64,000 nt of DNA, taken from Flavobacteriia bacterium. GTDB taxonomy: Bacteria; Bacteroidota; Bacteroidia; Flavobacteriales_D; Crocinitomicaceae. Shown here piece by piece: positions 26,844 through 35,666 of the stretch. Each line of letters starts with the position of its first letter. The stretch's first letter is position 1. The notes beneath the pieces are model-generated. The model did not search any database. It saw nothing but the letters and a program-made list of their open reading frames with translations, and had not been told where the DNA came from. Location: NCBI GenBank assembly GCA_947462925.1, contig CANHQP010000004.1, positions 20,335 to 84,334 on the forward strand. The letters are read 5' to 3'. Made by a program: the position numbers and the translations under genes.

Positions 26844-27707
26844 ATGAAAAGTAGCCTTTTAATTAGTTTCATTTTTTCTTTTTTCTTTCTTGGTCTCTCC
26901 CAAGACAATCCAGCGTATGTGATTTACAATAAAGCAGGAAAGAAAGTTTCTTTCTCCAAAATGGAAAAAACAATTCTTTCTAAAAAGTACGTTTTTTTTG
27001 GTGAGCAGCACAATGATCCAATTGCACATTGGCTTCAATTCCAAATACTCGAAGCACTTTTTGAAAAACACAAATCCAATTTGATGGCAGGTTCAGAAAT
27101 GTTTGAACGAGACAATCAAGCAGTAATTAATCGCTACTTGAATAATCAAATTGATGAGAAAAAATTCCAAGATTCTTGCCGAATTTGGACCAATTTTGAA
27201 ACTGATTACAAACCCATGCTCGATTTTGCCAAACTAAACAACATTCCTTGGATTGCAACCAATATTCCAAGAAAATTTGCTTCACAAGTATTTAAAAAAG
27301 GCGTTTTATCGCTAGACTCATTGTCAATTGAACAAAAGAAATGGATTTGTCCACTTCCATTTCCTTTGGACACAACACTTTCACAATATGCTGCTTTAAG
27401 CGATGGAGAAATGCACATGGGGCCAAATTTTGTTCGAGCTCAAGCAATTAAAGATGCAACTATGGCGTTTTCAATCAAAGAAAATCTCAATTCAAAAAGT
27501 GTTTTTTACCATTTAAATGGTGCCTACCACAGCGATTTTCATCAGGGAATTTTATGGTATTTGCAACAATACAATGGTGTCAAATTAGACGAAATGATTA
27601 CAATCTCAACAGTTTCTCAATTGGATATTTCCGCACTGGACGATGAAAATAAAGGGAAAGCTGATTTTATTATTTGCGTTCCAGAGAATATGACCAAAAC
27701 ACATTAG
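26844..27707 (+). CDS. ChaN-family (Tiki/EreA-like superfamily) exported protein
   Basis: 287 residues from ATG 26844 (a TTG one codon earlier is ignored). A signal peptide ends near LGLSQ (about residue 20). Family signs are YVFFGEQHNDPIAHWLQ, AGSEMFERDNQAVINRYL, PWIATNIPRKFASQV and FYHLNGAYHSDFHQGILWYL, matching ChaN, described as a haem-binding lipoprotein in Campylobacter; the fold is related to Tiki-type proteases. No lipobox Cys is seen, so it should be soluble in the periplasm. The GEQH, SEMFER and HLNGAYHSDFH residues are candidate metal or haem ligands. It ends 22 bp before the alpha-2-macroglobulin gene on the same strand. Confidence 0.85.
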   Translation: MKSSLLISFIFSFFFLGLSQDNPAYVIYNKAGKKVSFSKMEKTILSKKYVFFGEQHNDPIAHWLQFQILEALFEKHKSNLMAGSEMFERDNQAVINRYLNNQIDEKKFQDSCRIWTNFETDYKPMLDFAKLNNIPWIATNIPRKFASQVFKKGVLSLDSLSIEQKKWICPLPFPLDTTLSQYAALSDGEMHMGPNFVRAQAIKDATMAFSIKENLNSKSVFYHLNGAYHSDFHQGILWYLQQYNGVKLDEMITISTVSQLDISALDDENKGKADFIICVPENMTKTH

Positions 27708-27729
27708 ACTTTTTATAAAATTCTAGATT

Positions 27730-30700
27730 ATGCTGTTTTTCAGAACAATAATTTTCATTTTTTGCGCAGTAGTCGTTTCAGCGAATCAGCTTGATGCACA
27801 AGTCAATCCGAATAAAGTCCCTTTTGATTTTAAAAAAGCCAAAGTGATCACTGATTCATTGATAAATTATGGATTTGGACGAGATGCTTTTGACCATTTG
27901 GAAGAGGTTTTTGGTCATGCAATCGAAGAAAAAAACGTGTCGGAAGTCTATCAAATTTTGAATCTTTATCCAGATGTGGTGGGACAATCCATGATGGAAG
28001 TCGACGAAAAACACACAATACTTTCCAAATTTGAATTGTTAGCGACAACAACGGAAGCGCCGATTTCAAACTTGATTCATGCTTTTTTAGCCCAACAATT
28101 AAGCGAAGGCTATCAATGGGAATTGAATAATTGGGAAAATGATTTTGTGGTTGAATGTTGGTTGAACGGTAAGCAAGTTTATTTCACAACTGAAAACACT
28201 GAACTGAACAACGAGATAATTGCATATCACCACCAAAAATCGTTTGAAAATCCTGAAGTATTACAGCAATTTCCAATGGGATTGTTCTTTAAAGACGCTG
28301 ATAATGATTATTTGTTTGCTAAAATCAACGGGACTTTGTTTGATATTTTGGGCGATCAATTAATCAATCATATTCAGATATTTGAGACTTTTACAGACAA
28401 TTACAATTTTAATGAGCTCGATTCAAATTGGTTTGACAAGACTGAATCATACTTGAAATTAAAATCCACTTCGGTTTTGAAGATGTATCAACAATTGGAA
28501 ATGGTGCATTTAAAAAACAAGAATTATGAAGCCTATACTTATTGGTATTTACAACGCTTGGAGTTTGTTTACAATCAATTTTATTTTGATGAAAAGCGAA
28601 ACGATAAAATGCTGAAAGGATTGGCGCGTTTGCAATTGCAAATTCAAAAACATCCTTCGTCATTGGGTGTTACTTTAAGAGAAGCAAGATTGATTCAAAA
28701 TCAGTCGACTTACAATTGGAGCTCAAATCCTAAAGCCAAAGATCAGCTTTATTTATTGCATCAAGTGTTGGTAAATGCTGCAAAAACTTTTCCAACTTCA
28801 ATTTACGTGAAGTCAGCCCAACTGCTCATTGCTGACATCGAATCAAAAGAAATGAACGTGCATTTCAAATCCAAAAATTTAGTCGGAAAAGCGAATTTGT
28901 TGAATGTCAATTATAAAAATATTACCGAAGGTTATTTGCACATTTACCACATTGATAAAAATCCTGAAAATCTATTCACCAATAATCCGATGAAAGGTCA
29001 CAAGTTGACAATTTTTTATGAAAAAGCATTGAAATTCGATCAAAACGGTTTGTACAATATGCATTCAAAAGATTTCTTGATTCCAACTTGGAAAAAGTCT
29101 GGTGAATATTTATTAATCATCTCGTCAACGAAAGACAGTGCCAATGTCATTCTAAATTTGGATTCAATACAAGCGAACATCAACTTTGCTTACAGCATTT
29201 TTAATGTTGCTGGGATGGAAGTGATTTCAAATAACAGAAATGGTTCGTTTCAAATTTTCGCTTTGAATCCTTTGTCAGGAAAGCCAATCAACGGCGCCGA
29301 GATTTATCAAACGAATCGTTCGAATTCTGAAAAAACGTTGATTGGAAAAACCAATTCAGATGGAAAATTTCAAAGGCAAGTTGTAACCGAGAGCTTGGAT
29401 TGGCAAATCAAATATAAAAACGATAGCATTTCAAATTATGCCTATAATGGCAGATATAATAATCATAATGAGAATGTGAAGTACAAAGTTTTTACCGATA
29501 GAAATATTTACCGACCTGGACAAACTGTCTACTACAAAATAATTGCCTACAATGGTAAATCTCCAGATTTTAAAGTTGTTGACGATTTCAGTTTGGATTT
29601 AAAACTACAAGATGAAAATAGCACTGATTTAGCAGAAGCGACAGGTATTACGAATGACTTTGGGTCTTTTTCTGGGTCCTTGATATTGCCTAAATCAGGA
29701 TTTATGCTTGGGTCAATTTACTTGACAATCAATGGTTTTAATCATCACTACCTTCAAGTGGAGGAGTACAAACGTCCCTCATTTGAAGTAGAGGCCGATT
29801 TTGAAAAGAAAGAATACAAAATGGGCGACAATGTAAAAGTGAAAGGAACTATTGCCGCTTTTGCAGGATATGGAATGGCAAATACAAGTTTACATGTTAA
29901 AGTAAATGTCTATGATCCCTACTTTTTTGATTACAATTATAATTCTGAAGATTTTAATTTAATTCTAGATACTGTTTTTCAAACTGATACGAAAGGGAAT
30001 TTTGAGTTTAATTTTCTTGCGAAAAACGATAAAAGTTTGATTTTCGGTTCTAATTTTTCATATACAATTGATGCTACTTCACTTTCTGGAGAAACACAAC
30101 AAGCTTCGAATTCAATTTTTATTGGACAAGAAAAAACCGATATTACCGTTGATTTTCCAACGCAAGTTGTAGAAGGAGAAAAATCATTTGGAGTCATTTA
30201 TTTGAGTGATAAAAGTGATGCTAAAATTCAAGTAAATTTATACCGTGAAAAAGATGATGCTTATTGGAAAGAAGAAATTTTAGATGAAAGTGAATTCAAA
30301 GATTTTGACCATAAAAAGTTTAAAACATTATTTCCAAATGCACATTATGGTATTTTGCCAGAAGATTCTTTGAATTATTCTTTGATCAAGTCATTTCAGG
30401 TTTCGTCTTGGGATAGTTTAGAAATCAGTAATTTAGTTGGTAAATTGGCAGGTAACTTTAAAGTTGAAGCTAAATTTTTAGATATCGACAAAAACTGGAC
30501 TTCTTCCATTCATTTCTTCAATTTTATTCGCTTAGATTCTCCGAAAGGTCAACACAAACAGCCACTTTGGGTTGCAACATCTAAAAAAATAGCGCAACCA
30601 GGTGATGAGGTGAATGTTCTTGTTGGTTCAAGATTTAAAAAATGTCAAGTGCTCTTTGAAATTTACAGAGGAGATTCTTTGTTGAAACAGGAGTGGATAA

Positions 30701-33603
30701 GTTTGAAATCAAGGAAAATTATCCCATACCACATTGTCAATGCAGATCTCGGTGGATTAAGTTTTCATGTTTTGACTTTCGTCAACGGACAGTATTACAA
30801 CACTTCTGCCAGTTTAAACATTCCATTTAATTCCAAGAAATTAGATGTAAAACTTGAAACCATGCGTGAAGTCTTACAACCTGGAATAAAAGACAAGTGG
30901 AAAATGTCCGTAACTTTACCAAATGGAAATCCTGCGTTTGCTGAATTACTTGTAGGAATGACTGATATTTCCTTGGATCAATTTGTTTCAAGCGATTGGA
31001 ATTACAGTTTTTACGAAAATAATTATACCTACAATACTTGGCAAAATCCGAATAATGGAACTGCTTATTTTGCGGTTCATGGTTCTTGGAATTTTTATAA
31101 AGATTACTACTCGTATAAAAATAATTCGGAAGTAAGGTTGATGGAAGGTCAAACGTTAGGCGCATTAACTGGTTACGCTGAAACGGGTTCCTTGAATACT
31201 TACATGTTCACGACAGCAGTAAATGGAAATTCAATTAGTGTCGTAACTGACGCGATTGAAAACGAAATTGGAGAAGACATTCCTACGGAAGTACCGAAAG
31301 ATATAAGCATCGCAAAGCAAGATAAAACAAGGACCAATTTTTCTGAAACAGCGTTTTTCTATCCATCGATATCTACCATAAATGACAAAGAGTTTAAACT
31401 GGAATTTACACTTCCAGATGCTTTAACAGCGTGGAAATTTCAAGCTTTTGCCCACAGTAAAGAAATGAAAACTGGGTATTTTACCAAGAATTTTATCGCG
31501 AAAAAAGACTTGATGATTGATCCAAATGAACCAAGATTTTTTAGAGCTGGCGATGAATTTGTTTTTGTAGCAAATGTGGTTAATCTTATTGATAATGTTC
31601 AAAATGTAACTGTAACATTGGAATGGTTTAATCCGATGACAAATGAAGTTTTAAAAGATGTAATGGGAATATTGCAACCTCAAACTCTTGCCGTGGATCC
31701 AAAAGGAATGACGATTGTATCGTGGAATTTAAAGGTTCCTAGCGCTGGAATCGATTTAATAGCATATAGGATTAAAGCAAATTCCACAACTTTTTCCGAT
31801 GGTGAAGAAAAGGTAATTCCAATTCTTAGTAATAGAATGCAAGTAATTGAATCTTTGCCACTTTCATTAGATAAAGTAGGGAATTATAATTTCGAATTGA
31901 CCAAATTGACGCAATCAAATTCCCCAACATTTAAAGCGAGTAAATTAGTTTTGGAATACAATTCTAATCCAATTTGGTCAGTGGTGATGTCAATTCCTTA
32001 TTTGACTGATTATCCTTATGACTGCGCAGAACAAACTTTTAGTAAATTCTTGGCGAACGTTTTGTCTCATGAAATCATCAAACGCAATCCCCAAATTCGA
32101 ACCTATTTAAAAGATCAAAATATTGATACACCTGATTTATTTCTGTCTCAATTAGAGAAAAATGAAGACTTGAAAGCAGTTATATTAGCAGAGACACCAT
32201 GGGTTCTGGACGCTAAAAATGAAACTGAACAAAGGCAAAGAATAGTTCAATTGTTGGATGAAAATGTCATATTTCAACAGAATGAAATTTTGCTCAATAA
32301 GTTGATGTCTATGCAAAATCCCGATGGCGGTTGGTCTTGGTTTGAAGGAGGAAAGTCAAATCAATACATTACCCAACATATCGCAATGGGTATAGGCAAG
32401 ATCCAATCTGCAAATCTAGAAGGTGCAGAATACGTTGACATGACGAAAACAATCAATTTCCTTCATAAATTGGTTGAGGCGAAGTTTAATTCACTAACCA
32501 AGGTTCAAAAAGCAAATTGTGTAGGTTTAGGTAGTTTAGAAGTGCAATGGTTGAATTTGCAATCTTATTATGGTGTCGAAGAATCTGCAGTTTCTAACTA
32601 TTTTACTGAATGTTTGAAAAAACAATGGACAAAATTCCCGCTTCAAATCCAAGCGATTGCCGGTAATTATTTCTTGCTGATTAACGAGGAAAAACTTTCT
32701 TCAAATGTTTTGATGTCAATTCAAAATCGTGCAACTACCAAACCCAATTTAGGAACGTATTGGAACGAGAATAGAAATGCCTATTCTTGGGACAAAAATT
32801 CCATTGAAACACAGGTTGCACTTATCGATTTTTTCCAGAATATGGGAATGGATGAATCTGTTGTTGGTCCAATGAAATTCTGGTTGTTGAATCAAAAACA
32901 AGGACAATCTTGGGAATCTACAAAAACGACAGCGATGGCATGTTTTGCATTGTTGGTAAATTCTGAACCAACTTTTCTGGGTACAATTCCTACGAATATC
33001 AAAGTTGGAAACCAATTAATTTCGATCGATGATGCAAATGCACCGATAGGCTACTTTAAGGAGACTTGGAATAAAAGTCAAATAAATCCTGCTTTGGGAA
33101 AAATTACAATATCAAATACATCAGATAATCCAGCTTTTGGCTCCTTAACATTGGTTTATTCCGATGAAATGGATAAAATAGCCAAAAATGAATCAGGCTT
33201 GCAGTTAACAAAAGAGTTATATGTAATTCAATCAAATCAAGAAGTGAAAATTACACCAAGTACCATTTTGAAAGTTGGAGATCAAATCAGAGTAAGGCTT
33301 CAGGTTGTTTGTGATCGGGATTTAGAATTTGTGCATCTTAAAGATTTGCGTGCATCTGGAACTGAAAACATAGACAGAATTTCAGGTAATAAAACCGTAG
33401 GAAATTTAACTTTCTATCAAGTGAATCAAGATGCAAGCACAGGATTTTTTATCGATTACTTGCCAAAAGGAAAGCACAATTTGAGCTATGATTTATTCGT
33501 GACTTCAGCAGGTGTTCAGTCGGTGGGATTTGCTCAGGTTGAATGTTTGTATGCTCCTTCATTCAGAGCGAATAGTATTTCAACGAAAATTACTGTAAAA
33601 TAG
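27730..33603 (+). CDS. Alpha-2-macroglobulin family protein with thioester motif
   Basis: A 1957-residue periplasmic protein with signal peptide MLFFRTIIFIFCAVVVSANQ. About 370 residues of helical N-terminal region are followed by macroglobulin domains: an MG2-type strand DRNIYRPGQTVYYKIIAYNG (near 590), a middle region ending FFYPSISTINDKEFKLEFTL, and the thioester-domain motif YPYDCAEQTFSKFLAN (near 1430), in which Cys and Gln of the CxEQ thioester are kept. GGWSWFEGG and the helical toroid follow. Bacterial A2M proteins trap proteases in the periplasm; the usual partner is penicillin-binding protein 1C, absent here. A disordered bait-like stretch lies near 1170-1210. The absence of a lipobox suggests a soluble form. 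Confidence 0.93.
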   Translation: MLFFRTIIFIFCAVVVSANQLDAQVNPNKVPFDFKKAKVITDSLINYGFGRDAFDHLEEVFGHAIEEKNVSEVYQILNLYPDVVGQSMMEVDEKHTILSKFELLATTTEAPISNLIHAFLAQQLSEGYQWELNNWENDFVVECWLNGKQVYFTTENTELNNEIIAYHHQKSFENPEVLQQFPMGLFFKDADNDYLFAKINGTLFDILGDQLINHIQIFETFTDNYNFNELDSNWFDKTESYLKLKSTSVLKMYQQLEMVHLKNKNYEAYTYWYLQRLEFVYNQFYFDEKRNDKMLKGLARLQLQIQKHPSSLGVTLREARLIQNQSTYNWSSNPKAKDQLYLLHQVLVNAAKTFPTSIYVKSAQLLIADIESKEMNVHFKSKNLVGKANLLNVNYKNITEGYLHIYHIDKNPENLFTNNPMKGHKLTIFYEKALKFDQNGLYNMHSKDFLIPTWKKSGEYLLIISSTKDSANVILNLDSIQANINFAYSIFNVAGMEVISNNRNGSFQIFALNPLSGKPINGAEIYQTNRSNSEKTLIGKTNSDGKFQRQVVTESLDWQIKYKNDSISNYAYNGRYNNHNENVKYKVFTDRNIYRPGQTVYYKIIAYNGKSPDFKVVDDFSLDLKLQDENSTDLAEATGITNDFGSFSGSLILPKSGFMLGSIYLTINGFNHHYLQVEEYKRPSFEVEADFEKKEYKMGDNVKVKGTIAAFAGYGMANTSLHVKVNVYDPYFFDYNYNSEDFNLILDTVFQTDTKGNFEFNFLAKNDKSLIFGSNFSYTIDATSLSGETQQASNSIFIGQEKTDITVDFPTQVVEGEKSFGVIYLSDKSDAKIQVNLYREKDDAYWKEEILDESEFKDFDHKKFKTLFPNAHYGILPEDSLNYSLIKSFQVSSWDSLEISNLVGKLAGNFKVEAKFLDIDKNWTSSIHFFNFIRLDSPKGQHKQPLWVATSKKIAQPGDEVNVLVGSRFKKCQVLFEIYRGDSLLKQEWISLKSRKIIPYHIVNADLGGLSFHVLTFVNGQYYNTSASLNIPFNSKKLDVKLETMREVLQPGIKDKWKMSVTLPNGNPAFAELLVGMTDISLDQFVSSDWNYSFYENNYTYNTWQNPNNGTAYFAVHGSWNFYKDYYSYKNNSEVRLMEGQTLGALTGYAETGSLNTYMFTTAVNGNSISVVTDAIENEIGEDIPTEVPKDISIAKQDKTRTNFSETAFFYPSISTINDKEFKLEFTLPDALTAWKFQAFAHSKEMKTGYFTKNFIAKKDLMIDPNEPRFFRAGDEFVFVANVVNLIDNVQNVTVTLEWFNPMTNEVLKDVMGILQPQTLAVDPKGMTIVSWNLKVPSAGIDLIAYRIKANSTTFSDGEEKVIPILSNRMQVIESLPLSLDKVGNYNFELTKLTQSNSPTFKASKLVLEYNSNPIWSVVMSIPYLTDYPYDCAEQTFSKFLANVLSHEIIKRNPQIRTYLKDQNIDTPDLFLSQLEKNEDLKAVILAETPWVLDAKNETEQRQRIVQLLDENVIFQQNEILLNKLMSMQNPDGGWSWFEGGKSNQYITQHIAMGIGKIQSANLEGAEYVDMTKTINFLHKLVEAKFNSLTKVQKANCVGLGSLEVQWLNLQSYYGVEESAVSNYFTECLKKQWTKFPLQIQAIAGNYFLLINEEKLSSNVLMSIQNRATTKPNLGTYWNENRNAYSWDKNSIETQVALIDFFQNMGMDESVVGPMKFWLLNQKQGQSWESTKTTAMACFALLVNSEPTFLGTIPTNIKVGNQLISIDDANAPIGYFKETWNKSQINPALGKITISNTSDNPAFGSLTLVYSDEMDKIAKNESGLQLTKELYVIQSNQEVKITPSTILKVGDQIRVRLQVVCDRDLEFVHLKDLRASGTENIDRISGNKTVGNLTFYQVNQDASTGFFIDYLPKGKHNLSYDLFVTSAGVQSVGFAQVECLYAPSFRANSISTKITVK

Positions 33604-33617
33604 AACTGATTTCTATT

Positions 33618-34016
33618 TTATTGATCTATTCGAGGAAGATTTATTTTCTCTTTGATAATATTACTCGTTGGAAATTGATCATCAATGTTCGATTTGATTT
33701 TTTCTGCCTCCATTTGCGTTCTAAAGTCGCCCACTTTTAAAAAGAAATTGGGTGCTGTAAAAGTAACGTAAGTGTCAATTTTTGGATACAAGCTGATAAA
33801 TTTTGACCTTGCTTCGTTAACTGCATCTTTGCTAATATCAAAAAATAATTGAATTCTGTAGCCAGTAATTTGAGGCGATGTAGCAGGAGGAATAATAGTA
33901 CCTTCTTGCTTGATTAAATTGTCAATTCTAGGGTCCTTTTTTATTTCCACATTTACTGCTTGTCCAAAACTATTTTGAGTACAAAAAATGAACGCTAAAA
34001 CAAATATATTTTTCAT
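33618..34016 (-). CDS. Exported SPOR-like domain protein
   Basis: 132 residues from the ATG at 34016, where the signal peptide MKNIFVLAFIFCTQNSFGQ begins; an ATG 15 codons upstream would mask it and overlap the -7 box. The mature part has a short linker and then GYRIQLFFDISKDAVNEARS through FFLKVGDFRTQMEAEKIKSN, a beta-alpha-beta pattern like the SPOR fold that binds denuded septal peptidoglycan. It is probably periplasmic or outer-membrane-attached and linked to cell envelope or division. It is convergent with the A2M gene, 14 bp apart. Confidence 0.75.
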   Translation of the reverse strand: MKNIFVLAFIFCTQNSFGQAVNVEIKKDPRIDNLIKQEGTIIPPATSPQITGYRIQLFFDISKDAVNEARSKFISLYPKIDTYVTFTAPNFFLKVGDFRTQMEAEKIKSNIDDQFPTSNIIKEKINLPRIDQ

Positions 34017-34033
34017 AGATATTTTTATTGGGA

Positions 34034-34061
34034 CAAATGTACATTTTTTTGATTTAAACAA
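34034..34061 (-). promoter_or_regulatory. Promoter for the SPOR-like gene (TTG-N17-TACATTTG)
   Basis: On the minus strand a TTG (34061-34059) lies 17 bp before an exact -7 box TACATTTG (34041-34034). The start would be about 13 nt before the ATG. Confidence 0.55.
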
Positions 34062-34232
34062 GACTTCAAGGTGAAAATTTAGAATTCAATTAAACAACCT
34101 AAACTCTCTAAAATGCAAGATTTGAAGATGGTTAAATAAAAAATTGAGTAAGCCCTTATTTAGAATGAATTTAAATTAAAAAAATCACCTTTATTTTTGT
34201 CATAAAACTGTCATTAAATATAGCTATTATTC

Positions 34233-34240
34233 TAAATTTG
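34233..34240 (+). promoter_or_regulatory. -7 box (TAAATTTG) for the act-cox operon
   Basis: An exact TAnnTTTG, 47 bp before the actA ATG, so the leader is about 42 nt. The -33 element is weak (CTG at 22 bp). Confidence 0.5.
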
Positions 34241-34287
34241 CCATCGTTAAGAGGTGTTAATCAAGCGCCCGACAAACAATTTTTTAA

Positions 34288-35637
34288 ATGAAGATATTTA
34301 TAAATCAGATGTTTAGAAGCTTTAACAAATGGTGTTTTGGAGCAATAGCTTTCTTGCTATTTGCCGGAACGTTCGACGCGCAAGCGCAAGGTGAGGGCCT
34401 TTTCAAGTCAAAATGCGCCACATGTCACCAACCACACAAAGATGGTACTGGTCCTAAATTATTCGAAGTTCGAAAAAAGTGGGCAGACGGAGGTGCTAAA
34501 GAAGGTTCAATCATCAAATGGGTGAACAATTGGCAGTCTGCTGCAGCTTCTGATCCTTATGCTGAGGGAGTTTCTAAAGTGAAGGCTACCGCGATGAATG
34601 TTTTTCCAGATTTAACGGAAGAGCAAATTGTCTCAATCTTTGATTATGTAGATGCTCAACCAGATCCTGCTACAGCTGTTCCAACAACTACTGGTGGAGG
34701 AGAAGGAATGGATCCAAATGCTGATGCAACTGAGCAGTCAGGTTCATCAATGATCTGGATTTTATTGGCAGTCGTATTCGTTACAATCATTTTAGCAGTT
34801 GGTGGTGTTCGTCGCCAGTTGAAAACTGCAATCAATGAAAGAGACGGAATCGACACTAAAGAAGATGCAAGTTATGCTGAAGAGTTCAGAACTTGGGCTT
34901 GGAAAAACAAGACGTATGTTGGTATCATGTCGCTGATTTTGGTAATCCTTTTATTGGTTACTGGAATTCAAGGTTTGGGTACCATTGGTGTTGTTGAAGC
35001 ATATCAACCATCTCAACCAATTAATTTCCCACACACAGTTCACGCTGGTGTAAATGGTATTGATTGTAAGTATTGTCATAATTCTGTTACTAAATCAAAA
35101 TCTGCGGGTCTTCCAACAGTAAATGTTTGTATGAATTGTCACAAACAAATTAATGGTAGAGATGCCGCTCAACAAGAAAAAATCAAAGCTGTTTATGCTG
35201 CTGCTGGTTGGGATGGAAATGAGTATACTGGAAAAACAAATCCTATTGTTTGGAACAAGGTTCACGTTTTACCTGATCACGTTTATTTTAATCACTCTCA
35301 ACACGTAGTTGTTGGAGGTGTTGATTGTAAACAGTGTCACGGTGATATGACAAAACAAGCTGAAACAGCGAGAGTTGTTCCTGTTGACGAGTTGAATAAA
35401 ATCGAAGGAAATATTGCATTGACTAAACCAACATTAACAATGGGTTGGTGTATCGAATGTCACCAAGAAAAAGGTATTGCAGAAGGTCCTTTGGATGGTA
35501 AGAAAGATGGTTACTATGATGAAATTCACAGAAGATTATTAAATAATGATAAAACATTATACAATAATTACTTGGAGGACGGTAAAGTAACTGTTAAAGA
35601 ACTTGGTGGTTGGGAATGTGCTAAATGCCACTATTAA
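34288..35637 (+). CDS. actA: Alternative Complex III subunit ActA, multihaem cytochrome c
   Basis: A 449-residue protein with six CxxCH haem c sites: CATCH (Cys43), then CKYCH, CMNCH, CKQCH, CIECH and CAKCH (about residues 260-447). Residues 1-34 are a signal peptide or anchor and 35-130 form a monohaem class I-like domain. Two hydrophobic segments follow (WILLAVVFVTIILAVGG and IMSLILVILLLVTGIQGLG), then the pentahaem domain typical of ActA. The subunit faces the periplasm and carries electrons from the quinol-oxidising core toward the oxidase. It is the first gene of the actABCDEF-coxBA operon. Confidence 0.93.
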   Translation: MKIFINQMFRSFNKWCFGAIAFLLFAGTFDAQAQGEGLFKSKCATCHQPHKDGTGPKLFEVRKKWADGGAKEGSIIKWVNNWQSAAASDPYAEGVSKVKATAMNVFPDLTEEQIVSIFDYVDAQPDPATAVPTTTGGGEGMDPNADATEQSGSSMIWILLAVVFVTIILAVGGVRRQLKTAINERDGIDTKEDASYAEEFRTWAWKNKTYVGIMSLILVILLLVTGIQGLGTIGVVEAYQPSQPINFPHTVHAGVNGIDCKYCHNSVTKSKSAGLPTVNVCMNCHKQINGRDAAQQEKIKAVYAAAGWDGNEYTGKTNPIVWNKVHVLPDHVYFNHSQHVVVGGVDCKQCHGDMTKQAETARVVPVDELNKIEGNIALTKPTLTMGWCIECHQEKGIAEGPLDGKKDGYYDEIHRRLLNNDKTLYNNYLEDGKVTVKELGGWECAKCHY

Positions 35638-35666
35638 TTTACAAATAGAAGTAGTCGAATAATCAT

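Noticed and set aside
27730..33603. Loss of the thioester in alpha-2-macroglobulin
   Set aside because: The motif reads CAEQ instead of CGEQ, but the Cys and Gln that form the bond are both kept and the second position varies in bacteria.
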